Below, piece after piece: positions 6,959 through 14,066 of a DNA stretch of 15,274 nt. Origin of the DNA: JBFWVD01 sp050246915 (lineage in GTDB: Bacteria > Actinomycetota > Acidimicrobiia > Acidimicrobiales > Ilumatobacteraceae). The notes under the pieces are model-generated. The model searched no databases. It saw only the letters and a list, made by a program, of their open reading frames with translations, and had not been told where the DNA came from. Where the stretch lies: positions 1-15,274 of the forward strand of contig JBFWVD010000104.1 in the NCBI GenBank assembly GCA_050246915.1, in the 5' to 3' direction. Position 1 is the first letter of the stretch, and the number at the start of each line of letters is the position of its first letter. A program made the position numbers and the translations under genes.

Positions 6959-7999
6959 ATGACGGGCACACTGAGAGAACGGAAGCCGGGAGTCTGGGAG
7001 CTGCGAGTCAGCGCTGGACGTGATCCCTCCACCGGCAAGTACCGCACTGAGACGCGACGATTCGAAGGCGGCAAGCGGGCAGCTGCGAAGGCCCTGGACG
7101 AGTTCGCCGTGGAGATCGCCAACCGCCAGCCGGTCAGCCCCACCACCATGGGCGAGCTGTTCACCATGTGGCTGGATCTGAAGGCTCAAAGTTTGAGCTA
7201 CTCCACGCTGACTGAGTACCGCCGTCTGGTGACGAGGCGACTTAACCCGATCATGGGCCACGTTCCAGTCGCGCAACTCACCGTCATGGGCCTGGATGGG
7301 TACTACACGCATCTGAGCCAGACCCTCAGCCCAGCGAGCGTCCACCAGGTTCATGCGGTGATTGCCGGAGCGCTGGAGCAGGCTCGCAAGTGGGGGATGA
7401 TCTCCGTGAACCCAGCGCGCTCCGCTACCCCACCGTCGAAGGTCAAGGCTGACATCTCACCGCCCAACGTCGACCAGATGCGCGAGCTGCTGGCCAGCGA
7501 CCGGTTCACCGAAGATGAGCGAGTGTTCCTGCAGTTGGCCGCTGAGACCGGTGCCAGACGTGGAGAACTTTGCGCACTGACGCTCTCCGACTTCGACTTC
7601 GCCGCTGGGACCGTCGCCATCGGGAAGAGCCTGCAGGAACAGTGGGTGGACGGAGAGCTTCGATTGGCGACGAAGGGGACGAAGACCGGAAACCGTCGGC
7701 TCCTCCACCTCAGCGAGTCGATGCTGGCCGCTGTACGGGCGCTGGAGGCCACCACTCACGGGCGACTGTTCATCCATCCTCCGTACCACTACACCCGTCT
7801 GCTGCGTGATCTGCCCTTCCGGCTCCACGATCTCCGCCACTTCAGCGCCAGCCAGTTGCTCGGTCGTGGTGTGGATCTGGTGACAGTCCAACGTCGACTC
7901 GGCCACCGGTCAGCGGTCACCACGTTGCAGGTGTACTCCCACATGATCGATGGCAACGATGAGGCTGCTGGGCGGCTGTTGGGCGATCTCCTGGCATGA
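6959..7999 (+). CDS. Tyrosine recombinase / phage-type integrase
   Basis: The 346-residue protein is a tyrosine site-specific recombinase that would integrate and excise the element. An N-terminal arm-binding region (GVWELRVSAGRDPSTGKYRT) is followed by a SAM-like core-binding domain (about 61-150) and the catalytic domain. The active-site set is complete: R200 in TGARRGEL, K242, H290 and R293 in HDLRH, H316 in LGHRS, and nucleophile Y326. It starts at ATG 6959, just past the tRNA-Gln, so that tRNA is the probable target. The stop is one base from the end of the convergent downstream gene. No excisionase gene is recognised next to it. Confidence 0.93.
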   Translation: MTGTLRERKPGVWELRVSAGRDPSTGKYRTETRRFEGGKRAAAKALDEFAVEIANRQPVSPTTMGELFTMWLDLKAQSLSYSTLTEYRRLVTRRLNPIMGHVPVAQLTVMGLDGYYTHLSQTLSPASVHQVHAVIAGALEQARKWGMISVNPARSATPPSKVKADISPPNVDQMRELLASDRFTEDERVFLQLAAETGARRGELCALTLSDFDFAAGTVAIGKSLQEQWVDGELRLATKGTKTGNRRLLHLSESMLAAVRALEATTHGRLFIHPPYHYTRLLRDLPFRLHDLRHFSASQLLGRGVDLVTVQRRLGHRSAVTTLQVYSHMIDGNDEAAGRLLGDLLA

Positions 8000-8000
8000 A

Positions 8001-8606
8001 TCACAGACTCGAACTTTGAGCCAACTGCTTCGCAACCTTCGGGAAGATGCGATCCAGACGCTTCTTCAAAGTGGCGGACTCGAGGCCGACTCGCCTGGCT
8101 GCCTCCCTGATCGATACCCGGCCAACGACGACCAGCCGGACTGCCTCCCTCGTCACCGGATCCGGGATGAGAGAGAGCAGGTTCTCCACCTCCGCCAACA
8201 TCACCACAACTTCTTCAGGGCTGTTACGGAACGGGCTGACGCCATCGCCAGGCGTAGAAAGGATGTCTATTGCCGTCCCCTCCTCATCGTGGAGAGGATC
8301 AAGCATCGCCTGCCGTGCCATATCCCGTTTCCAGGCTCGATACACGTTGGGAAACTCGTGGCGCGCTACCTCCATCAGAAACCCATACGGTTCTCGGTCG
8401 GGGTTGGTGTCCTCCCAGGCTGGCAACTTTGCAAATGCCCTACCCGCCAACTCCTTCGCCATCAAGTCCGCGGAGACGTAGCCCGGTCTCGCTCCGCCAG
8501 CTGGTCGTCCAGCATTGAACGCGTTTCGCCAGATCCCGCCTGGAGGTCCCACGACGATGGCACCAAGGATCATGTGGTGGATCTTGTTGAGCTGTTCCAA
8601 ATTCAT
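8001..8606 (-). CDS. Sigma factor-like / HTH DNA-binding protein of the integrated element
   Basis: The 201-residue protein has a central stretch FLMEVARHEFPNVYRAWKRD (about 76-95) that resembles a sigma-70 region 2 helix. Near 143-175 it has a helix-turn-helix, SIREAARRVGLESATLKKRL, like sigma region 4. It has no membrane segment. This suggests a small sigma factor or sigma-like regulator, but the region 2 match is weak and a plain HTH regulator is possible. The gene runs convergently to the integrase with one base between their ends. Upstream of its start lies a gene-poor region with paired palindromes that may be its control sites. No strong Shine-Dalgarno sequence precedes the ATG. Confidence 0.6.
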   Translation of the reverse strand: MNLEQLNKIHHMILGAIVVGPPGGIWRNAFNAGRPAGGARPGYVSADLMAKELAGRAFAKLPAWEDTNPDREPYGFLMEVARHEFPNVYRAWKRDMARQAMLDPLHDEEGTAIDILSTPGDGVSPFRNSPEEVVVMLAEVENLLSLIPDPVTREAVRLVVVGRVSIREAARRVGLESATLKKRLDRIFPKVAKQLAQSSSL

Positions 8607-8767
8607 GGTTTAGGGAACGAATAGAGCCTCACCGCAATTCCGCTCTGGAGAACAACTTCAAAGAATTCTCGGAAATCGGTCCCCTTCGACGTCCCAGCCG
8701 GACAGCAGTACCTGCGGAAGCTTGGTGATGTTCGACAAGAACGAGAGTCGCCGTTGATGCGGCAAAA

Positions 8768-8776
8768 CGGTAACCG
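8768..8776. promoter_or_regulatory. Palindrome CGGTAACCG, copy 1
   Basis: CGGT-A-ACCG is a perfect palindrome around one central base. An identical copy lies exactly 70 bases away at 8838-8846. Two copies in a short divergent control region suggest operator sites for an element-encoded regulator. That role is inference. Confidence 0.35.
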
Positions 8777-8836
8777 GACCTTCAAAGGTCTCCGATGAGG
8801 CAACTCTCCCCGCAGGTCACAGGGTTGGCGCAGATG

Positions 8837-8847
8837 GCGGTAACCGC
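8837..8847. promoter_or_regulatory. Palindrome GCGGTAACCGC, copy 2
   Basis: This repeats the CGGTAACCG core of the copy at 8768 and extends it by one matching G/C pair, so the arms are 5 bp. The 70-base spacing is close to seven helical turns at 10 bp per turn, compatible with looping or cooperative binding. Confidence 0.35.
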
Positions 8848-8869
8848 AGCGACTCACCGATTTGAGCCT

Positions 8870-8918
8870 CAGCCTGGCGGACTGGCGGGGAAAGGGGCCC
8901 CGCCGGTCCGCCAGGCTG
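8870..8918. repeat. Long hairpin, 21-bp stem with 7-base loop
   Basis: The left arm AGCCTGGCGGACTGGCGGGG (8871-8890) pairs with the right arm at 8898-8917 at 20 positions, one of them a G-T wobble. The flanking C8870 and G8918 add one more pair. The loop is AAAGGGG. No T-run follows, so a classic terminator is not supported. A protein or replication recognition site, or a remnant of a small repeat element, is possible. Confidence 0.6.
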
Positions 8919-9089
8919 CCGGTTAGGAAACGCAGCCTTCACGGTTCGCCGGACGCCTGAGATGGTGGAGATCAGCATCACCACGATCATCTTGAACTTC
9001 ACCACTCGGGGCGCGGGCATTCTCGGCCCAAGGGCCTTCATGCCAGCGCCCACGCGGTCGCAACCAACCGAAACCTGGGATTTGGTGAC

Positions 9090-9101
9090 ACGGTGAACCG
9101 T
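9090..9101. promoter_or_regulatory. Palindrome ACGGTGAACCGT before the zinc-finger/HNH gene
   Basis: Arms ACGGT and ACCGT flank a GA centre, ending 10 bases before ATG 9112. The half-sites match the CGGT/ACCG of the two palindromes further left. The position would let a bound protein block expression of the downstream gene. Regulatory function is inferred. Confidence 0.3.
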
Positions 9102-9111
9102 TCCTCCGGAC

Positions 9112-9726
9112 ATGGAACTGACAACCCGGCAATGCCCAAGCTGCAAAGCGCTTCCTGGTGAACCTTGCATCACGACCAAGCGGACTTTGATGGCAACGCT
9201 TCACCCCACTCGCCGCCACACCACCGATCCGCTCACTGGTCGCGTCTGTCGACGCACAGCGAGCGGAACTATCGATGTCCACGTCGGAACGGGCTACCCG
9301 ATTGGTAGGGCGGCCTGGATTGGTCGACACCGCGTCGTCCTATTCGAAGCGTTGCAAATGCCAACGGAGTCAAGCTGTCATCGTTGCGGCTGGATGTTGC
9401 CCTGGCGGTTGAACAACTCTTCGCTCACAGGCAAGGACCTTTCATCGCGGCAGGTCTTAGTTGAACACCGTGACGGATCTCGCGACAACGACATCGTCAC
9501 GAACCTGGCAATCGTCTGCTGTTCATGCGGGGAACAGCGCTTCTACACGGATGGGATTCCGCAGCGCTGGTTCGAACAATTCAGACGCGACTTCGCTGCG
9601 GTACCACCGTGGGAACGCCCATCTGCGATTGAGTGGCTCGCTCAGGTAGGGGTACTCACGACTCCAGATGAACTTTGTGTGTGGCATCCAGCACTTGCCC
9701 AGGTTGCGCCTTCTCCGCATCAATGA
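9112..9726 (+). CDS. Phage-type zinc-finger and HNH nuclease-like protein
   Basis: The 204-residue protein has two recognisable parts. Residues 8-31 hold C8, C11, C19 and H31 in CPSCKALPGEPC...LHPTRR, a small zinc-binding motif common in actinobacteriophage and mobile-element proteins. Residues about 72-140 resemble an HNH domain: RHRVVLFEAL, a CHRC knuckle (89-92), VLVEHRDGSRDND with H119, then TNLAIVCCSCG with N131 and C136/C139. The final HNH histidine is not evident, so nuclease activity is uncertain. The ATG at 9112 lacks a Shine-Dalgarno sequence. The 3' end overlaps the opposite-strand HTH frame by 71 bases. It might act in element packaging, homing or defence; no evidence separates these. 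Confidence 0.65.
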   Translation: MELTTRQCPSCKALPGEPCITTKRTLMATLHPTRRHTTDPLTGRVCRRTASGTIDVHVGTGYPIGRAAWIGRHRVVLFEALQMPTESSCHRCGWMLPWRLNNSSLTGKDLSSRQVLVEHRDGSRDNDIVTNLAIVCCSCGEQRFYTDGIPQRWFEQFRRDFAAVPPWERPSAIEWLAQVGVLTTPDELCVWHPALAQVAPSPHQ

Positions 9727-10097
9727 TCTTCTTCACTTTCGCCTCCGAAACGCCAACCTCTTCGGCGATTGCCTTCTTCGTCACCCCCTTCGGATAGAGG
9801 AGACGAACGCGGTCAGCGTTCGTCTCCGTCTTCATGTGCAGTCGAGGTGTCGCCCAGGTCCAGCCAGGAATCGCTTCTACATCGGCGACCCGGTCCGGTC
9901 GAACTTCTCCACGCACAGGAATCGCCCGGACGATGCTGATGAGCGATCCACACTCGTCGTGGAACCCGGGGAGGCGTTGATGTGGGCGATGACCTGATCG
10001 GCGGCGACCACGTTCCCGGTCTGGCGACAGCGAGATGCCAGCGAGCTTCTCCGCAGCGCTTCCTCGTGCGTTACACCACCGAGATCCCCGTTCCGGA
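9656..10097 (-). pseudogene. 3' remnant of an HTH protein truncated by IS21
   Basis: This frame stays open from the IS21 border down to TGA 9656-9658, with its first usable start (GTG) only at 9916. The part after 9916 contains VADVEAIPGWTW, which resembles the helicase-associated repeat's terminal LPGW motif, followed by a helix-turn-helix, GVTKKAIAEEVGVSEAKVKKI. Upstream of 9916 the frame gives DECGSLISIVRAIP, which also fits that repeat. Nearer the IS the sequence turns arginine-rich and unlike a domain. I infer a DNA-binding protein whose 5' part was lost or decayed around the IS insertion. An intact 86-residue protein from GTG 9916 is the alternative. Confidence 0.5.
10093..10097. repeat. 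IS21 target-site duplication, left copy (CCGGA)
   Basis: CCGGA directly precedes the IS terminal TGTCGG and is repeated at 12262-12266 directly after the other terminus. Five bases is within the usual range for IS21-family duplications. The intact pair suggests that the element inserted once here and has not since recombined. Confidence 0.85.
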
Positions 10098-10166
10098 TGT
10101 CGGTGACGGTCGAAAACTGCGCGGTGTTGCCGGTCGAAAAGTGCGCGGTGTAGTTGCTTGTTGATG

Positions 10167-10970
10167 TTAGGCGTCGGGTTCGCCAGCTCCGGTTCGGATG
10201 CTGGGGAGGGTGTCGATGCGACGGTTGCGGAGTCGGTAGCTGGCGCCTTTGAGGGTGAGGACGTCGGCGTGGTGAACGATGCGGTCGATCATCGCGGCTG
10301 CGACGGCTTGGTCGCCGAACACGCCACCCCAGCTGGAAAACGGCAGGTTCGAGGTGAGCACGAGCGAGGCGTGTTCGTAGCGCGACGACACCAACTGGAA
10401 CACGAGGTTCGCGGCGTCTTGTTCGAACGGGAGGTAGCCGACTTCGTCGATGATGATCAGCCCGTAGCGGCGGAGTCGAGCGAGCTCGGCCGGGAGCCGT
10501 CCGAGGCGGTGAGCGTCTTGGAGTCGGGCGACCCAATCGACCGCTGTCGCGAACAGGACGCGGTGACCGTGGTGCGCGGCGATCACACCAAGGCTGGTCG
10601 CGAGGTGGGTCTTGCCGGTGCCGGGCGGGCCGAGGAGCACGACGTTGCGGGCTTCGGTCAAGAATGCGCCGGAGGCGAGTGCTGCGACTTGTTGGCGGAC
10701 GGCGGGTTGGTGGTCCCAGTCGAAATCGTCGAGGGTCTTGCGGGCGGGGAACCCGGCCCAACGGATCCGTTGCGCGGCGCCTGACGCGTTGCGCGCCGAC
10801 ACCTCGCGTTCGAGCACGGCGGCGAGGTAGTCCTCATGTGTCCAGCCGGCATCTCGTGCTTGATCGGCGAGCCGTCCCGCGGCCTCCACGATCCGTGGCG
10901 CCTTGAGCGCGGCGGCGAGGTAGTGGATCTGCTTGTCTGCGTCCGACGGGGTCTGCTGCTTGGCCATCAC
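10167..10970 (-). CDS. istB: IS21 helper ATPase IstB
   Basis: IstB is the AAA+ ATPase that assembles on target DNA and stimulates the IstA transposase. The 267-residue protein has a Walker A GPPGTGKT at 114-121, a Walker B LIIIDEVG with D165/E166, and the SNLPFSSW sensor region followed by DRIVHHADV. The N-terminal helices (LKAPRIVEAAGRLADQARD) are typical. Its ATG overlaps the istA stop (ATGA), so translation is coupled, as in other IS21 elements. The stop lies 16 bases inside the inner left-end repeat. No damage is visible. Confidence 0.95.
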   Translation of the reverse strand: MMAKQQTPSDADKQIHYLAAALKAPRIVEAAGRLADQARDAGWTHEDYLAAVLEREVSARNASGAAQRIRWAGFPARKTLDDFDWDHQPAVRQQVAALASGAFLTEARNVVLLGPPGTGKTHLATSLGVIAAHHGHRVLFATAVDWVARLQDAHRLGRLPAELARLRRYGLIIIDEVGYLPFEQDAANLVFQLVSSRYEHASLVLTSNLPFSSWGGVFGDQAVAAAMIDRIVHHADVLTLKGASYRLRNRRIDTLPSIRTGAGEPDA

Positions 10971-12196
10971 GCGACCTCCCGTCCATCGATGCCGTCGAGC
11001 CTGTCGATGCCGAACGCCCTGTCATAGTCGGCGAGATCACGTGCCAGGTCGTGATCGGCGACGGTGCGCGGGCGGCTGAATTCCTCGCGCAACACCTTGG
11101 CTGCGGCGACGTGGGCGGGGTCGGTGACGGTCATGTGCCGCGCCCATGCCCTCGCGTGATCGGCGACCAACCGACCGTCGAGACGAACGCGTACTCGTTC
11201 CAGATCAGCAGTGACGGTGACGAGCCGGCCAATCACGTTCGGGTCGACGGAGTAGTCGTTCGAGTCGACGCGCACGTAGTAGTCCCGGCCGAGCCGGATC
11301 TGATTCACCCAGCCGACCGTCGGCGGGATCGGCGGCAACGCGAGCATCGCTGCCCGGTCAGCATCGACGAGATCGATCGGACGGGCCCGGATCGTGCGGA
11401 CCGTGCGCTGGTTCGCGCGCTCCAACCAGTCGGTGAACTGGGCGTTGAAGTCCGCCGGCGAGGTGAAGTCACGGCCGGGCATGAACGAGGTCTCGAAGAA
11501 CCCGTTGCGTCGCTCGACCACACCTTTCGATTCTGGGTCGTGTGCTTTCAACTGATGCACCCGTGTCGCGAGGATGCCGCTGAACTCGGCGACCCCAGCG
11601 GCGAGCCGACCCCGTCGACCGATGCCGCTCTCGTTGTCCCAGATCAACCGGCGCGGCACACGCCCGAACCCCTCGATCAACGACCAAGATCCCAACAACA
11701 GATCCTGGGTCTGACGGGTCGGGATCATCTGACCGCAGATGAACCTCGAGTGCGCCGGAACCATCACGAGCACCGGCAACAGGGCGGTCGTGCCGTCCTC
11801 GAGCGGGATCCGTTTCGGCGGGAACCACAGATCGTTCTGCGCCGCGTCGCCGGCCGCCCACGAGAGTCGGTCCGCCGGGTCCCGACGGCGTTGCTCCGGA
11901 CGCAACCTCGCGACGTTCTCCCGGAACCACGACGGCGACCCCGACCAGCCGACCCGCTCAGCGAGCACCGTCGCTGGCATGTCCGGACACTCGACCAACA
12001 ACGCACGCACACGCGCCTCGAACGGCGTGAACGACGTCGCTTCCACCGGCGCCCGCTCGTACTTCGGCGGCGACGTCGACGCCACAGCATTCGCGACCGT
12101 GTTCCGAGAGATGCCCAGCCGGTCAGCGATCTGCGTCTTCGGCACCCCCTCGGCCGCCAACCTTCGAATCAACGCCCAGTCCTCCAAAGTGATCAC
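10967..12196 (-). CDS. istA: IS21 family transposase IstA
   Basis: IstA is the DDE transposase that cuts and joins the element's ends. The 409-residue protein begins with a helix-turn-helix (IRRLAAEGVPKTQIADRLGI). It then has the RNase H-like core with D122 (QNDLWFPP), D187 (LIWDNESG) and E228 (VVERRNGF), giving a complete DDE triad. A beta-rich C-terminal domain (YVRVDSNDYSVD) follows. It starts with GTG 12196, close to the inner right-end repeat, and ends overlapping istB by four bases. Length and order match the family. Nothing suggests decay. Confidence 0.95.
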   Translation of the reverse strand: MITLEDWALIRRLAAEGVPKTQIADRLGISRNTVANAVASTSPPKYERAPVEATSFTPFEARVRALLVECPDMPATVLAERVGWSGSPSWFRENVARLRPEQRRRDPADRLSWAAGDAAQNDLWFPPKRIPLEDGTTALLPVLVMVPAHSRFICGQMIPTRQTQDLLLGSWSLIEGFGRVPRRLIWDNESGIGRRGRLAAGVAEFSGILATRVHQLKAHDPESKGVVERRNGFFETSFMPGRDFTSPADFNAQFTDWLERANQRTVRTIRARPIDLVDADRAAMLALPPIPPTVGWVNQIRLGRDYYVRVDSNDYSVDPNVIGRLVTVTADLERVRVRLDGRLVADHARAWARHMTVTDPAHVAAAKVLREEFSRPRTVADHDLARDLADYDRAFGIDRLDGIDGREVA

Positions 12197-12261
12197 ACTC
12201 CAATCGTTCAGTGCTCACTTTTCGACCGGCAAGACTGCTCAGTTTTCAGCCGTCACCGACA

Positions 12262-12266
12262 CCGGA
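12262..12266. repeat. IS21 target-site duplication, right copy (CCGGA)
   Basis: CCGGA abuts the IS end CCGTCACCGACA and matches the copy at 10093-10097. Removing the IS and one copy joins 10097 to 12267. Confidence 0.85.
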
Positions 12267-12494
12267 CCCTTCTTTACCGGGCGAGGTGACGACCACACGA
12301 CCTCCAGAATCGCAGGAGGTTGCGACGATCTCTCGAAACCACTGCCTCGACACAGGGCCAGTCTCTACCCGTCGCCGACATTCGAACCCCACAGATGCAA
12401 TACTCGGAGCCCGACTCAGGAACTCGGAAGTGTGAACCCGACGCGTTTCTTGTCGACAGGACGTGCAAGTAGGTCTCTTCACTAGTCTTCTTGG

Positions 12495-12986
12495 GTGGAA
12501 GGTGATCGTGAGCGAGCCAAACACGCGTTCTCCATGCTGAAGGCTCAGCAGGACGTCGTTCGAACAGGAGTTCCCGGCCAGGCAGCTCCACTCGGGTCGT
12601 GGCTATTCACAAAGCAACGCGATGAGCTGTTCTGGTACTGCGGCGGCATATACATCCGGTGTAGAGACCTTAAAATGTACAACTATGACGGCAAACGCCG
12701 GACCAAGGGCGACTACCTGCTCTTCATTGGGTCAATACACTTGGTCGAACAGTTGCTGCACAAAGCTGGCGTCGGTCCACCACCGGGACCGCAGCGAATG
12801 CCGATGTCAACGCGTGCGGACTCTGGCCACTCCTGGGCGCATACGGACGCGACTGACCCGCGGACGAACTCGGGTTCGACAGAACCTGGATACTGCTTCT
12901 TCACGAAGCGAGGATGGCTCACTTGCGGTGAATCGTGCTCCACTCCGCATGTGTGTCGTAAGCCCGGGAAGACAAGCGGCTACTAG
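12495..12986 (+). CDS. Hypothetical protein of the accessory region
   Basis: I do not recognise this 163-residue ORF. The first half looks like a real folded protein (GSWLFTKQRDELFWYC, then GDYLLFIGSIHLVEQLLHKAG), with aromatic residues and even charge. The second half is Ser/Thr/Pro-rich with several cysteines (CFFTKRGWLTCG, CSTPHVC). The frame opens at GTG 12495; ATG 12534 (MLKAQQDVV) is another possible start, and no Shine-Dalgarno sequence decides between them. It sits between the IS21 element and the convergent recombinase gene. Codon use is less GC-biased than in the housekeeping genes, consistent with transfer. It could be a truncated gene. Confidence 0.45.
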   Translation: MEGDRERAKHAFSMLKAQQDVVRTGVPGQAAPLGSWLFTKQRDELFWYCGGIYIRCRDLKMYNYDGKRRTKGDYLLFIGSIHLVEQLLHKAGVGPPPGPQRMPMSTRADSGHSWAHTDATDPRTNSGSTEPGYCFFTKRGWLTCGESCSTPHVCRKPGKTSGY

Positions 12987-13045
12987 TGGCGATACTCCGA
13001 GATGGGGGACAGCTGCACGGCTGGGTGTGCGCTGACCTGGTTGAC

Positions 13046-13059
13046 CGGGAGGGCTCCCG
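13046..13059. terminator. Small inverted repeat between convergent genes
   Basis: CGGGAG and CTCCCG pair around GG, between the ends of the unknown + strand ORF and the - strand recombinase gene. The stem is short and no T-run follows, so terminator function is only a possibility based on position. Confidence 0.25.
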
Positions 13060-13076
13060 TCCGCCGAACGCCCGGG

Positions 13077-14066
13077 TCATAGGCCGAGGCGGCCGCTGGC
13101 GTTGTTCTCGAAGACAGTTCCAGCCCTGATGTAACGCCGAACTGTCGCCGTACTGCGGTGGCCGGTGATCCGCATGATCGCTTCTTCGCCCACACCCGCG
13201 CGCGCTGCGGTCGTTGCGAATCCCGAACGCAGCGAATGCGCCGAGAACAACGACGGGTCGAGTCCTGCGGCAGCTGCAGCACGCTTCACCACGGTCGACA
13301 CGGACTCACCGGACAGCGGAGCGGCACCGACGTTGCCATGTCGGTCGATGGCACGGAAGATTGGCCCGTCGGGCAATCGACCGGCGGTGATCCACGCCTT
13401 GTAGGCCGTCACTGGACACGTCAGCGGGGCGCAGCCACGCGGTAGTCCAATCTGCCGGCCCATGCCTTCCTGATCGGTCTTGCTCCGGCGAACGGTAATG
13501 ACGAGCCCTTCTGACGTCTCGACGATGCAGTCCATCGTGAGGCCGACCAGTTCTGACCGTCGGAAACCACCAGCGAATCCGAGAATCAGCAGGGCTCGAT
13601 CGCGGAGACCGGCGACGTCGTCCGGCATGCAAGCCACCATTGCGCGGATGTCCGAAATGAGTAGCGGAGATTTCCCGACCTGCGCAGCACCCAAGACCCG
13701 ACGGACACCAGACATCGTCGCCCGCACTGCAACGTCGTGGGTTGGCGACTGGTACCCAGCGGACTGATGAGCAATTGAAATTGACGACAACCGCCGAGTG
13801 ATGGTCGCCGGTCTGGCCCATCGGGCGAGCTCCGTCACGTAAAGTGCGACGGTCGTTGGTGCAGCGGGAAGATGGTCAAGGTCGTATCCCTCGCACCACG
13901 TGACCCAGTGGGCCCAATCGGACCGGTTCGCTCGCTTCGTGTTCGCCGACCGTCCGGCCGCGAGAAGCTCCGTCGCCTCGTCGCGCAATCGTTCAAGACG
14001 CTGAGCGAGATCGGAGGGAGCCAGCTGCTCCACCGCGTTCATCGTCTGACCCTCGATACCTCTCAT
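13077..14066 (-). CDS. Tyrosine recombinase / site-specific integrase (second)
   Basis: This 329-residue protein is a tyrosine recombinase with an N-terminal core-binding domain (about 20-120). The catalytic domain is complete: R169 in GGFRRSEL, K196, H287 and R290 in AHSLR, H313 in TGHRS and Y322 in RRYIR. It is unlike the tRNA-proximal integrase in sequence and in lacking an arm-binding domain. The frame opens at ATG 14066, which overlaps the stop of the upstream gene (ATGA). An internal ATG at 14042 (MNAVEQ), preceded by GAGGG, may be the real start. Coupling to the DUF3987 gene suggests that they work as one module, for example in element excision or dimer resolution. That role is inferred. 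Confidence 0.9.
   Translation of the reverse strand: MRGIEGQTMNAVEQLAPSDLAQRLERLRDEATELLAAGRSANTKRANRSDWAHWVTWCEGYDLDHLPAAPTTVALYVTELARWARPATITRRLSSISIAHQSAGYQSPTHDVAVRATMSGVRRVLGAAQVGKSPLLISDIRAMVACMPDDVAGLRDRALLILGFAGGFRRSELVGLTMDCIVETSEGLVITVRRSKTDQEGMGRQIGLPRGCAPLTCPVTAYKAWITAGRLPDGPIFRAIDRHGNVGAAPLSGESVSTVVKRAAAAAGLDPSLFSAHSLRSGFATTAARAGVGEEAIMRITGHRSTATVRRYIRAGTVFENNASGRLGL

Larger units (their letters stand above)
8607..9111. other. Gene-poor interval with palindromes and a long hairpin
   Basis: About 500 bases separate the minus-strand sigma-like gene and the plus-strand zinc-finger/HNH gene. No open frame here gives a convincing protein. Visible structure includes two identical palindromes CGGTAACCG, a related CGGTGAACCG, the near-palindrome GACCTT-CA-AAGGTC at 8777-8790, and a 21-bp hairpin at 8870-8918. 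The interval separates divergent genes, so it should contain promoters for both, but I could not place -35/-10 boxes with confidence. Confidence 0.5.
10098..12261 (-). mobile_element. Complete IS21-family insertion sequence
   Basis: The 2164-bp element carries istA and istB on the minus strand, bounded by TGTCGGTGACGG and its inverse. Each end holds two internal repeats 24 bases apart. On the left these are at 10108-10127 and 10132-10151, with core GGTCGAAAA then CTGCGCGGTGT or GTGCGCGGTGT. On the right, inverted, they are at 12232-12251 and 12208-12227. Such multiple terminal repeats are transposase-binding sites in IS21 elements. The 5-bp duplications and uninterrupted genes suggest that it is intact and possibly active. 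Confidence 0.95.

Noticed and set aside
8603..8857. Minus-strand 84-residue frame whose stop overlaps the sigma-like start (ATGA)
   Set aside because: The overlap looks like coupling, but the protein is very rich in Arg and Cys, has no motif and covers the palindromes, so it is probably non-coding.
8817..9179. Minus-strand 120-residue frame across the long hairpin
   Set aside because: It has a short hydrophobic stretch and moderate GC bias, but no ribosome site or known motif. Its body spans the inverted repeat and it overlaps the HNH gene start.
9877..10761. Long 294-residue minus-strand frame over istB and the IS left end
   Set aside because: It is a shadow of istB in another frame, with extreme Arg/Pro content, and it crosses the IS border.
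11051..12289. 412-residue plus-strand frame opposite istA
   Set aside because: It is antisense to a clear IstA gene, is Arg/Pro-rich and runs through the IS terminus.
12370..12400. Possible tRNA T-arm (CATTCGAACCCCACAG)
   Set aside because: The TTCGAAC loop is present, but flanking bases do not pair as a T stem on either strand and no acceptor or anticodon arm can be drawn.
12262..12591. Minus-strand frames right of IS21 as the missing 5' part of the HTH gene
   Set aside because: After removing the IS and one CCGGA copy, none of the three frames gives a continuous convincing protein into the HTH remnant.
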